64,000 nt of DNA from Ashinkailepas kermadecensis. Lineage: Eukaryota; Arthropoda; Thecostraca; Neolepadidae. The stretch lies in contig JAOTOM010005182.1 in assembly GCA_034440615.1 (NCBI GenBank), forward strand, positions 372,001 through 436,000, written 5' to 3'. The notes below the pieces were generated by a model. The model did no database searches. It was not told where the DNA came from and was given only the letters and a program-made list of their open reading frames with translations. A program made the translations under genes and the position numbers. Shown here one piece after another: positions 1 to 11,600 of this stretch. Each line of letters starts with the position of its first letter. The stretch's first letter is position 1.

Positions 1-976
1 GGTGTCAGGCTGCGCTAACTGTTTCAGTTGGCTTTTGGCAGTATTATGTTCGTATATTCAACTCAATTATGGTTGAATAAGAACCAATACTCAATATTGG
101 TAAAATAAGAAATATTTATAAGTTTTGGTCGATGCATTGCCTGGATATCTCAATAAAGAAGATAAATCAGTGCCTTTGTGTATTATTTATCATAGCCTTA
201 ATTGCATTCATTTTAAATTCTAGTATGCAGCCAGTTGCACTCCAAACACGTGATTTCCACTGGCTATGTTCATTAAATCTGGAGAAAAACTGGCAATCTT
301 GGTGGGGGCTTTTTTCTAGTCAGCGAGATAAGTAAACTGCAACAATGCTTTTCTTCTGCTTGCATGCATTTTTTATGGGAAAATAGTGGATCAGGCTAAA
401 AGAGGACACATACCTGCTCGAAATATTTTAATATTTATGGCGCATTTGAACTTATTTTCATTGCAAGAAGGTACGTTAAACATCACACTCCTTCCACGCA
501 TGGGTAAAGAATGTTTACCTTGCCGACCCTTGAAAACCGCCCCTGCCACTCATGACCCAATCCCAGGTCAATTCGCGTTTGCCATTGCTTATGCATTGCT
601 GGGGAGGGGAGCTCGAAAGGTTGAAATTTGGCCCTATGAGAGCCAATTGTAGAGCCCGCCGACTAAAATATTGTGAGACAAGGCACTGCCACAAAATGAA
701 AACTTGGTTGCAAAACTACAGCTTCATCGTTGCAAACCTCTCTGCTTAAAAAAAGGTAAGTCTGTTGTTTTGAAGCGCTCCAAATCCTCAGTGTTTTAGT
801 CCTACGGCCTGCATGTTACGAATGCATGAAAATATGCAGGTATGTTCTGGGCAGGACTTCGAGTATTTCCGCAACAGGAAAAATAGAAAGCTTCGCAGAA
901 GGATCAGAAACGGTACAACGAAAATGAATATATCCCGGATCAGGGAGGTGGTTGTTTCTGTAAGGTCTCCTGCTTT
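1..976. other. Unique AT-rich sequence, no gene recognised
   Basis: This stretch has no recognisable protein similarity, RNA gene or tandem repeat. Open frames are short, reach at most about 90 codons, and look like chance. It ends where the octamer tail of a LINE begins. Confidence 0.5.
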
Positions 977-1272
977 CATAAAGTCATAAAGTCATAAAGT
1001 GGTAAGGCTTAATAAGAGCCACCGGGGCCCATCTGGATTAAGCCTATCTAGAAAAGGTACTAGAAATGTACATACTCTCACCCTAATCAATCCCTTATCT
1101 CAAGTTCCTAGGGAGCTATATATCCCAGCCTATCTAGCACCATTCATTTGCTATTGCATAGCACACTCAACAATTACAAACTCCTCCCATCATACCCATT
1201 GTGCTACCATGGCAATCTCATCAGTATCACATCCCGAAGGAAGGTGCTTAATCCACTGCTAGGTACACCCTA
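977..1272 (-). mobile_element. CR1-like LINE 3' UTR fragment with octamer tail
   Basis: Read on the minus strand, this segment ends in three perfect copies of ACTTTATG (plus strand 977-1000, cataaagt). Short tandem octamers at the 3' terminus are a known hallmark of CR1-clade LINEs. The block at about 1003-1050 (cttaataagagcc, then gggcccatctgg) closely resembles the block at about 1290-1340 of the neighbouring element in the same orientation. I read this as a second, heavily 5'-truncated 3' end placed directly after the element at 1273-1893. No coding sequence remains. A local duplication of one element's 3' UTR is the alternative. Confidence 0.5.
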
Positions 1273-1893
1273 TATAAAGTTACAAAGCGTTTAGACTTAA
1301 TAAGAGACTCAAGGGCCCATCCAGTTAAGTCTGTAAATGGAAGATACCATAAGCCTGGTAAAAAGACACACCCCAACCATCCCACATCCTGAAGAAACCA
1401 GTCCTCCAATATCCCACACACCTATCAATGCCTATCTGCCCTAGCTATTCCTATCCCTATTCCCCTGATCTCTCTTAACACATGTGGATTGAATGCCTTA
1501 TCAATAATTTTCCAACTGCATCCATGCCTGCTTAAAGGGGTCTGTGCCGTGCACACTTTCTTAACATAAATCTCACCCCATCCATCACAAATTAGAACTC
1601 AAAAGCACGATTTTCCTGTCTAAAAATTTGTCCACCCTACTTTTAAATACATTCAATGAGTAACTCCCCACAACATCAGCAGGCAGCCCATTCCACTGAT
1701 CAACAACCATTTGACTGAAGACCTGTTGTCGCTTAACTGGCCTACAGTTATTAAGACCTGTTGTCGCTTAACTGTCCTACAACTTGTCTAACCTGAATTG
1801 ATGACCCATATGTGATACTCTAAACCGAAGAACGCCATTCAAATTGCCCTGATCTAGTCCTTTGACAATTTTGTACATTTCAATCATGTCCCC
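1273..1893 (-). mobile_element. LINE ORF2 C-terminal relic (CR1-like)
   Basis: The minus-strand translation from 1893 gives GDMIEMYKIVKGLDQGNL, then QMVVDQWNGLPADVVGSYSL and NVFKSRVDKFLD, ending at a TGA at 1585-1587. This order (GDMIE.YKI, V.d.WN.LP..VV...SLN.FK.R.D) is the conserved tail that follows the reverse transcriptase in many CR1/jockey-like LINE ORF2 proteins. A 22-base segment is repeated with a 35-bp period (1718-1739 and 1753-1774). That tandem duplication shifts the frame, and stops interrupt the part before it. The rest, down to 1273, looks like 3' UTR. The element is 5'-truncated, non-functional, and lacks endonuclease and RT domains here. Confidence 0.75.
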
Positions 1894-2252
1894 CCTTTAT
1901 CCTTCGTTCACCATAAGTAAACTTACCACACTATTTATTAACGTTGAATGGCACGAAACTGAATACTCTTTGGTTGGCTTCTATCCGAAAATTGTAAAAT
2001 GCATGTTTTTTCCAGGTATCCTACATTGTAAGAAAATATCCGTGGAAATGTTCTCTCATGATAACGCTTGCGTTTCCCCTACATTATACGAACAGCATGA
2101 TTCACAAACAAAGGTTTGCCGATCACCCTCAACCTCCTCAACGCGTTCGGTGCGCATGTTTCGCATATCCGGCATGGTGGCCGGGCATCAGCACAGATGC
2201 TCTAGCCTGGCTCTGCACGTCTGGCCCCCTGGCATGTTGCACGGTCTTACAT
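1894..2252. other. Unique sequence, nothing recognised
   Basis: No repeat, RNA gene or protein similarity was seen. A 139-codon open frame crosses this region but continues into the 75-bp duplication and has no recognisable domain. Confidence 0.4.
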
Positions 2253-2402
2253 ACATACCCAGACGACAAACTGGCGCGTGAGCCCGTCTGCTCCTATGTC
2301 CGCACTGGCGACCTGTGTCCGCGTGTCACATACCCAGACGACAAACTGGCGCGTGAGCCCGTCTGCTCCTATGTCCGCACTGGCGACCTGTGTCCACGCG
2401 TC
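2253..2402. repeat. 75-bp tandem duplication
   Basis: Two nearly identical 75-bp copies start at 2253 and 2328 (acatacccagacgacaaact at each start). They are followed by a smaller duplication of about 24 bp (gacacaggaaacag, 2417-2465). Short open frames on both strands here arise because 75 is divisible by three. Confidence 0.85.
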
Positions 2403-2479
2403 ACATACCACGAACAGCGACACAGGAAACAGTTGGCTTCGAGACACAGGAAACAGTGGCTTCGACTCTGAAAACAGCG

Positions 2480-4420
2480 ACCAGCAGTACAGACAGCTAA
2501 ATGTATTATTGTCATCTTCTGGGTTATTCTTACCATGGGAATGTATTCTCTCCAATGTGAACCACTCGTCACAGGGAGCTAGAGCAGGCCGCTGCCTGCA
2601 GTACTCATGTTTGTGCCATGCTTAGATCGGTGCAAAGAAGACGAAGTGCAAAAAAGTGCACTTCTCCGGAGCAAAGCTATGCACACGTGGCAGACTTCTG
2701 AATGGCCTTAAATAGGAAACGACATTGTTATTAGTTTAATGTCATCTTGCCGACTATCCAGGACTGTCTTTGCTAGATTTAGTTACGTTTTTCGTGAGTT
2801 TTGCTTCTCAATATCCTCCAAAGAATTATACCGCTTAAGTATCAATGTCCGCATTCTGGACCATCCTCAAAAAGCATACAGCGTACCTTCAAGTACGCCT
2901 GTAACCAACTTTCGGAAGTCCCTGGCTTGTTAAGGAAAGAGAGGCGGATGAGGAGGGAATCGTCGTGCCCGTCGTTTCCCGGTCCCCTGGCACTGCTTTA
3001 AATGCATTCACCGAGCCCTCCCCAATATCGGCACTATCTATATCTCTCCCAGCGTACCATCACGCTCAGCGGGAACCACCATTTCAACTAGGTGAAAAAC
3101 GTCAGCAAATATACAGATAGGTACAGATACACATTTGCATTGAGAATATCCACAATGAACTTGTGGCTATTACAACCTCGCGTTAATATGAAAAAAATAA
3201 CAAGGTAGAGAGGGTCAAAATCACAGAACAGGTAAGCCGGTGGTCATGCATGTCATAATAAAGTACAGCAGGGCGAGCAGCCAATCAGCCTCCGACTCGG
3301 GCGGCACGTCAGACGGGTGCGGCCGTATGTGGCGACCGAATATCGGCACGGGAAGCCGCATCAGCTCGAACTGCACATTAACTTCTGTCAGATGCGAGAC
3401 CTGCCGCCCAGGAATGACTCGGAGGGCTGTCCGCGTGTTTTCTCGAGCCAGATCTCATTGTGCTTTTGCCCGGAGTGTGGTCTTCAAACTGAACTTGACT
3501 GATATGTCTATATGATGCGCCCGTCATGATGAATATCCGTTGCATGCGTGAAAAAAAAAAGTAGTAAAAAAAAAGTAAAGGATTGTATTTCTTACGCAAT
3601 GCTACGAAAAAGACCAGAATTATGGCTTCTGAATTTTGGAATATAATTCCTGATCAGTCCTGCCGACGGCGATCTGACTTACCGTGTCTTGGCCTACCTT
3701 TCACCATGCCATTTATTTGCTGTCTTACCTCTGCCTCTCAACCACTTTCTGTATCTCGATTGCTTGCCTGTCTTCTTCTCTACGGAATCCAGTTGCGATT
3801 GTAGCTCATTAAACTCTTCGGATACTGCCCCGCCTGCTTTCAGCGGAACTTATGTGTACGAATTAAATTCATAATTAAGTATGCGGTTCCTCATCATGTT
3901 CTCCGCTCGACACCAAGAGGCAGCCCAGTCCATGTCGCATACCCCTTCGTCGCTGGATTCGAACGCTCGCCTTTCTCGACACAATTACCGGTGTCGAATT
4001 TCCCCTGCAACGCTGCACCGTAAGCCGGGTGGTGTGCGCATGCACGACTGCTGATTGGTCAAGAGCAACTACAAATGTCATCAACCTAGGCACTCGTATA
4101 GCTACTCAGACTAGACCAGTATGTGGCTGCCACCTTTCCTGAAATGACTGCTGTCAACATTCACTTCTGCTCGCTTCTGCTCTTTTGTCGGTCTGGCAAA
4201 TTATGAAGCTGCTTTGGGTCGCGCGTCAGGACAATACATTCTTTATTGGTGTCGAATTAAATTTAAAACTAGAATGAAAACCAAATCAAATAGTCTTAGA
4301 CGTGAAGTATCTGAGTTAAGATGGCTATCACGTGGATCAATTCTTATTGCCTGTGCACTAAGCATAAGCAGTAGAGCAGCCAAGAGGGCACGTGAGCACT
4401 GGCCGCCACCGACATGCTTA
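2480..4420. other. Unique sequence, no gene recognised
   Basis: I see no coding similarity on either strand. A minus-strand tRNA B-box-like string (GTTCGAATCC) lies near 3953-3964, but no convincing A box or cloverleaf accompanies it. An A-rich patch lies at 3548-3580. Confidence 0.45.
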
Positions 4421-4720
4421 GGGGCACCCCCGCTGTTGCAGGGTCACGCCTGTGGTGTGCAGAGGGGCACCCAACTGCTGCTGGGTACCCATTTAGTCTA
4501 CATAGGGGCACCCCAGCTACCACTACAGGGTACCCATTCAGTCTACAGAGGGGCACACTAGCTGTTGCAGGATCACGCTTGTGATGCACAGAGAAGCACA
4601 CCAGCTGTTGCAGGGCCACGCCTGTGGTGTACAAAGGGGCACCCCACCTTTTGCAGAGCATCCATACAGTCTACAGAGGGGCACCCCAACTGCTGCATGC
4701 TAAGCTGCAGGTTGCACGTC
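4421..4720. repeat. Degenerate ~43-bp minisatellite, about 7 copies
   Basis: GGGGCAC marks successive units at 4421, 4464, 4505, 4550, about 4593, 4636 and 4678, a spacing of 41-45 bp. Units share GCTGTTGCAGGG and either CACGCCTGTGGTGTAC or ACCCATTCAGTCTAC, so at least two unit variants are mixed. The 100- to 130-codon minus-strand frames here are repeat read-through. Confidence 0.8.
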
Positions 4721-5530
4721 ACACAATTATAGCAATAATATCTTCCATCCCCCCTGCAGTAGTTTTGCCCGAAGTTCCTCCGTGCGGCTACCGTCCCGTT
4801 TACAGCGATGCATTTTCTTGAAACACTGTTGTTTACACGTATAGTGCAATTTGGTAAAAATAAGGCAAGGACAAAGTACCGTGAGGAATAATTACCGCAG
4901 GATTTTATTCGGCCCTTGGCTTTTCTGCAAAATAAGTTGTCTGAGTATTTTTTAAGCTTTGTCAATTTCAAGCTTTTTAAAAAGCAACTTCTTCGATGGG
5001 AAGAGTTTAAAAATGTATACCTTTGTCTGTTCCCGGGATGTTCTATAAGAGCCTAGTTATAATTAAGTGAGCCGGAAATATGCAGCCTATGGTGTTCCCC
5101 TCTGGTCGCATTTTGTTTTGATTCGTTGCCTTTTAATGAAATGATTTTTGAACAATGTGACACATTTGACGCAAAACAGAGCCTTATGGAACCTGAGACA
5201 GTGTGGCTGAGTGACTTCCTAGGCCTTGGAGTGAATTATTTCTTCTTTTAAAAAATAAAATTTCACAACATCCTCTCTCTGTCAAAAGGTTTGTGCTTGG
5301 CTTAGTTTATTGGGCTTTAGGACGCATAGGTTTCCATGGCCATGTAGCGCCCGTAACCGGACTAGTCGCACCGGCTGTCAATGTTCATACCGTCTCAGAG
5401 CCAGTGACATAGCAACAACAGACGCAATAATGTGACGCTCGTGAGCTAGGTCATTTGCAGGTGCAGCGCACTCGAAAAGACACGTCTGCTGGAAATTCGC
5501 AGTTCGCCGTGCAGACACCACAACGAGAGA
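4721..5530. other. Unique sequence between arrays
   Basis: No recognisable gene or RNA was seen. The last 70 bases lead directly into the 19-bp array. Confidence 0.45.
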
Positions 5531-6614
5531 GTTGTCAGATGCCACGACAGTTGTCCAGATGCCACGACAGTTGTCAGATGCCACGACAGTTGTCAGATGC
5601 CACGACAGTTGTCAGATGCCACGGACAGTCGTCAGATGCCACGACAGTTGTCAGATGCCACGACAGTTGTCAGATGCCACGACAGTTGTCAGATACCACG
5701 ACAGTTGTCAGATGCCACGACAGTTGTCAGATGCCACGACAGTTGTCAGATGCCACGACAGTTGTCAGATGCCACGACAGTTGTCAGATGCCACGGACAG
5801 TCGTCAGATGCCACGACAGTTGTCAGATGCCACGACAGTTGTCAGATGCCACGACAGTTGTCAGATGCCACGACAGTTGTCAGATGCCACGGACAGTCGT
5901 CAGATGCCACGACAGTTGTCAGATGCCACGACAGTTGTCAGATGCCACGACAGTTGTCAGATGCCACGGACAGTCGTCAGATGCCACGACAGTTGTCAGA
6001 TGCCACGACAGTTGTCAGATGCCACGACAGTTGTCAGATGCCACGACAGTTGTCAGATGCCACGACAGTTGTCCAGATGCCACGACAGTTGTCAGATGTC
6101 ACGACAGTTGTCAGATGCCACGACAGTTGTCAGATGCCACGACAGTTGTCAGATGCCATGACAGTTGTCAGATTCCACGACAGTTGTCAGATGCCACGAC
6201 AGTTGTCAGATGCCACGACAGTTGTCCAGATGCCACGACAGTTGTCAGATGCCACGACAGTTGTCAGATGCCACGACAGTTGTCAGATTCCACGACAGTT
6301 GTCAGATGCCACGACAGTTGTCAGATGCCACGACAGTTGTCAGATGCCACGGACAGTCGTCAGATGCCACGACAGTTGTCAGATGCCACGACAGTTGTCA
6401 GATGCCACGACAGTTGTCAGATGCCACGGACAGTCGTCAGATGCCACGACAGTTGTCAGATGCCACGACAGTTGTCAGATGCCACGACAGTTGTCAGATG
6501 CCACGACAGTTGTCAGATGCCACGACAGTTGTCAGATGCCACGACAGTTGTCAGATGCCACGACAGTTGTCAGATGCCACGACAGTTGTCCAGATGCCAC
6601 GCGACAGTCGTCAG
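5531..6614. repeat. 19-bp minisatellite (CAGATGCCACGACAGTTGT)n, about 57 copies
   Basis: The unit is repeated head to tail for 1.08 kb with very high identity. Two length variants occur: a 20-bp unit with CGGACAGTCGT, and a 20-bp unit with an extra C (TTGTCCAGATG). The CGGACAGTCGT variant recurs at about 5620, 5793, 5889, 5967, 6350 and 6427, and distances of four units (77 bp) occur twice. A few units carry point changes (agataccac, agatgtcac, agattccac). Plus-strand frames of up to 387 codons are purely this repeat read in three frames, because 19 is not divisible by three. Confidence 0.97.
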
Positions 6615-6675
6615 CTAAAACTTCTTGAAGAGAAAGCGAATCGCTACATCTGAAAGCCTCCGTCCGTCGGCATAC

Positions 6676-7702
6676 CACGGACAGCAAACTGGAACATGTC
6701 GCACAGTTAGTGCAGCCTAACACCTGGGGCAGCAGACCAGAACATGTCGCACAGTTAGTACAGCCTGACACCTGGGGCAGCAGACCAGAACATGTCACCC
6801 AGTTAGTACAGCCTGACACCTGGGGCAGCAGACCAGAACATGTCACGCAGTTAGTGCAGCCTGACACCTGAGGTAGGGGACCAGAATATGTCGCACAGTT
6901 AGTGCAGCCTGACACCTGGGGCAGCAGACCAGAACATGTCGCGCAGTTAGTACAGCCTGACACCTAGGGCAGCAAACCGGAACATGTCGCACAGTTAGTA
7001 CAGCCTGACACCTAGGGCAGCAAACCGGAACATGTCGCACAGTTAGTGCAGCTTGACACCTGGGGCAGCAGACCAGAACATGTCGCACAGTTAGTACAGC
7101 CTGACACCTGTGGCAGCAAACCAGAACATGTCGCACAGTTAGTACAGCCTGACACTTAGGGCAGCAAACCGGAACATGTCGCACAGTTAGTGCAGCCTGA
7201 CACCTGGGGCAGCAGACCAGAACACTTCGCACAGTTAGTGCAGCCTGACACCTGAGGTAGGGGACCAGAATATGTCGCACAGTTAGTGCAGCCTGCCACC
7301 TGGGGCAGCAGACCAGAACATGTCGCACAGTTAGTACAGCCTGACACCTAGGGCAGCAAACCGGAACATGTCGCACAGTTAGTGCAGCCTGACACCTGGG
7401 GCAGCAGACCAGAACATGTCGCACAGTTAGTGCAGCCTGACACCTGGGGCAGCAGACCAGAACATGGCGCACAGTTAGTGCAGCCTGACACCTGGGGCAG
7501 CAGAGACCAGAACATGTCTCAGAGTTAGTGCAGCCTGACACTTGGGGCAGCAGACCAGAACATGTCGCGCAGTTAGTGCAGCCTGACACCTGGGGCAGCA
7601 GAGACCAGAACATGTCGCACAGTTAGTACAGCCTGACACCTGGGGCAGCAGACCAGAACATGTCGCACAGTTAGTGCAGCCTGACACCCCGGGCAGTAGA
7701 CC
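6676..7702. repeat. 48-bp minisatellite, about 21 copies
   Basis: The unit begins CCTGACACCTGGGGCAGCAG, continues ACCAGAACATGTCGCACAG and ends TTAGTGCAG, 48 bp in all. Variants differ at single positions (GTGCAG or GTACAG, CTGGGG or CTAGGG, CAGACC or CAAACC), and some units have a two-base insertion (CAGAGACC) or a GAGGTAGGGG block. Only about 60 bp of unique sequence separates it from the 19-bp array. Minus-strand open frames reflect the period being divisible by three. Confidence 0.96.
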
Positions 7703-8497
7703 TAGGCTGATGCTGGAGATGGAATTTTGCCTTTCCGTTCTAAAAGTGTTTGGCACTCGACGCTTGGCCTCGTGCAAAGTGCGTCGTTTAGAACTGGACA
7801 ACAAAATTAATTCCCCGCCACCATAATATATAACGTAATATATACAGATACAGATGGCGTGGACTGCCGGTTTCTATTGGAAGGGAATAACCGCGTGATG
7901 AAAAATGTGTCATACTACCGTATTATTAAGCAAATTGTTCCTAGGGATGTTAAAGGTTTGTGATCGAAAACTGCTCATTATAAAACCGCATGAGATTTGT
8001 GGGGTCGGTATAACCCTCTTGTGACGTATCCTTATCTTCAGCACAATCCCTTCATAGTCTTCAGCCTCTCTCGCTCGCTCGCTCTGAGTCTTGCACGTAA
8101 TACGTATAGCATGTACACGTATTGCACGTGTAGCGGTCATCCTACGTTTTTGTGGCATCATTGCGTGCAGCGAAAAACATTCGTTGTTGCCTTGCATGTC
8201 AACTAATAGTTTTCATTCCGCTCGTCGTATGACATCCGAGCTAATACGATGCCTCCGTCCATAGCCGCATGAATTATCACACAACGTCCAGTTGTTGGCT
8301 GGTTGTCCTGCGTCTACCGTGACTGAATACATTTATAAGTGCAATGCATTGACCTTTTCCGAGTCATTGATGTTGGTGCAGGAAATAAAATGACACACAA
8401 CTGCAATGGTGTAATGCAGTGCACTGCCGACAACACGTGCTTTTTACCAGGATACGACTTCGGGTAGGATACAAAAGCATAGGAAGTTGTTGAATGT
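7703..8497. other. Unique sequence, nothing recognised
   Basis: No gene, RNA or repeat was recognised. Confidence 0.45.
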
Positions 8498-8518
8498 ACA
8501 CACACACACGTATACACA

Positions 8519-8603
<85 letters not shown>
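8498..8603. repeat. Compound microsatellite (CA)n(TA)n
   Basis: Alternating CA from about 8498 to 8552 passes directly into alternating TA to about 8603. Apparent proteins of the TH and IY dipeptide type are artefacts of this tract. Confidence 0.97.
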
Positions 8604-8607
<4 letters not shown>

Positions 8608-11600
8608 GTTGATGTCTACATGCCATTTGATCTGGTAAACAGTCCCGGTTCGCGCAAATTGGTTGGTCATTGTGGCCGACAGTTCTCAAAAGAACAGCAT
8701 CGAGTCCGTTCAGTTTTGGTCCAATATTGATTTCCGAAATGCCGGTCGCACTGAACTTCACACCATCGACTCCATGTGGGTCGACAATTCTAGAATGGCC
8801 TTGGTTATGGAAAGTGTATTCTACTGGCCCCACGGGGCGTTGTTTATGCTGCCCATGCTGCGATCCACCATACAAAATATATGGCATTAAATGCTGCTCC
8901 ATCTTCAAATAATTAACAGTGGTTTAGACCACCCAAGCAATGGCGGGTGGGCCGTTTGCACATCGTGTTAAAACAATTGAAACTAAAAGGCTCTGAATGT
9001 AAAAAAAAAGTCGGGTGGTATCCGCTTGAATAAATATTTTAGCTGCACATGCATCTGAATATCTCGCTTGCCACACAGTGCACAATATATACCGTAATAT
9101 ACATATATGTGCCATACTGCACATGACATACACCGAACAACTTGGATTCCTCAATGAAACTGGCATAATTTTGTCAAGTAATTAATCGAGTTGTCAATCA
9201 ATCTGAATTAAGCAAGCAAGTATATAATTGGGAAATTATGACTATTTTATGACAAGATACTACTTCATTCATATCATAAACCTCTCCTCCCCTTTCGTTA
9301 CGCCGTTTGCAACTGAGCTCCTTTCAGCCTTTCCAGCGCTCTGTGTTGCCTCAGTCAGAAATCCGTAGCGGTCAATTGGTTCCTGTCGACAGGAGTCCGG
9401 CGGTAGCCTGCTCACTGAACTGCCAAAGTTGTTTATCCGACTGAGGAATGCAAGGCAGACACAGCATAGACCAGTCTCTCTCATTTCATGGCTGTCGGGG
9501 AAAATGGTCACGTGACGACCGCAAGCGCGAATTATTTTCCTTTTCCTTGGACACTGGCCCGTGCTCAACCTGGTAGACTGTCACGCAATGCCTAACTGTG
9601 AAGTGAAGCAGGGTCAACAATTGCTGTGAAGCGGCACAGCCTACGTCCCTAGTGACCAGCCATAGTAAGGGTATACTGGAACACAATTCGGTGACCGACT
9701 GTACCACTACCCCGTGCCAGGGTCGCGGTAAATGTTAAGAACTAGCTCCTTATTGCAACGGGGTTGTTGTTATCACCTGAGACCTCAGCCAAAGAGATGA
9801 GGTGCATCAACGCTCAGCGGTTATCCGGATTTCTTAGGCACCAGAACACGTGGGAAGAAGAGAGCTTATCATGGAATTGCATTCAGGATGGGCCCTTGTG
9901 GCTCTTAAGTCTGAACACGTCATTATTTTATAAGGTGCCGTGTGTTGTCACCTGTCAGCTATTTTGCACTGTATTGTTGGTCCCCAAAATAAGCGCTTAC
10001 ATTCTGTTTCAGCCCGGAGCCACATGATGTAGTTGTAGCATTTCGTTTGAAGTGGCGGATATTCTAAGGTGCACGATGTGTACTACAGAGGTGATTGAGG
10101 TGGCTGATCACCTATGTTTTTGTTGGAGTACGAACACCATACCATGCATTTTTATTTATTGCGTTTTTCTTTGCCACAGTCTGTCAGCCTGCCAATCTTG
10201 GTCTGCCACACACCGGATAAAATAATTTTCAACCAGCGATAACCCGTCTTTCCTGTTTCTCAACCTCTCAAGCATCAATCATGAAACTTCTTTTGCCATG
10301 GGCCAGCAAGTAAGCTAGTTTCTTGCTTGTTCTTTCTCCTCACCAACATCGGTGAACATTTACAACCGGGGACATCTTAAAGACGTATAGTACTATACCA
10401 TGGAAACTAGAGCATACCACATACCCAATAGTGAGGCTGAAATGAGCTTACAGCCCCCCGAACACACACATAGCGGAAGTTGAAAACATTTTGTGTGAAC
10501 AGTAATACTAAATGGTTTCACTCGCACCAGGAAGATAAGCCTATTATTACAAAAGAATCCATCAGTCGTGAAAAGTGTTCCAAGTCCAGCGAGAAGTGTG
10601 AATTTGAAAGTACTTATACTGCGATGATCGTTCTTTTTAGGACCACATGTTGCTGTTAGCCATAGGCGCGGCCAGAGGGCCTGCCCCCCCCCCCCTTAGC
10701 GGTGAACGTTGTATGCTCACTATTACAATTATCGGGTTATCTATCCAAAAGTGCTAAACCATGGTACTTTGCGAAAGTCCTGGGTGCGCCCCTGTTGTTG
10801 ACCTTGGCCAACCCACTTTTTGAGACGTTCCTACGCCCATGTTTGAGAGTCATGACCGCTTACCCATGTTGGCTTGCACCACAGTATTTTCAACTTTCAA
10901 CATGGGACTCTATGAAGTGCAGGGCAGATCCTGTATTGACTTTGCCCACCCATCTCCTCTGTGATTACCCCAAGATAATACACAGCGTAACCCAGGGTTA
11001 ATATCATGGAAAATCAATCACGCACATACTGCCAGATGCAGGTGGCAAAAAGGCTATGGCATGGGTGTAATGAGAGGGGGAATACAGAGGGGGATAGGCA
11101 AAGGATATTGCCAAGGGGTGAGGGAGGAGAAATGAGGATACGCTACGAAAAATGCACAGACTGATGTAAGAAGCTTTGCAAATATAACGATTACTTACTC
11201 TTTGTATGCTAATTGGTCGGTCCTTCGAAGAAGAAAAACATCTCTGATGGCAGATTGTGTAGCAAATACCTGCAGTTTTTTAACCATATGCGTAGGAACA
11301 ATTGAAGAACAAGGGAGGGTTTAAAAATCAGGGAGGGTTAGATATAAGCAAGATTATGACATGCCACGTTTCTTAAAGCTACACAAATGCCTTGTTGATT
11401 TTGTAACCAAGCATCCACTGTCATCGGTATTGATTTACGATTATCATTCGGCGTCCAAGCATGGCCAGGGGGCGAAGTCATGTGGGGACACCAATAGGCT
11501 CCCATGTTAAGTTCACAAACGTTGGGTGCCGAGCAGAACATTGGGGAGGGGCTTAAGCAAGATGGAAATCACAACCCTACCTACGGCCGGTACAGCTTCA

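Noticed and set aside
3940..4030. Minus-strand tRNA or SINE
   Set aside because: GTTCGAATCC is present but no A box is found at the correct distance.
5455..6653. 387-, 343- and 209-codon plus-strand frames
   Set aside because: They are three frames of the same 19-bp repeat, with no non-repetitive domain.
6532..7804. Cys-rich minus-strand frames resembling zinc-binding or cysteine-rich repeats
   Set aside because: The 48-bp period keeps frames open. Cys arises from the DNA repeat in more than one frame, and there is no start, signal peptide or conserved domain.
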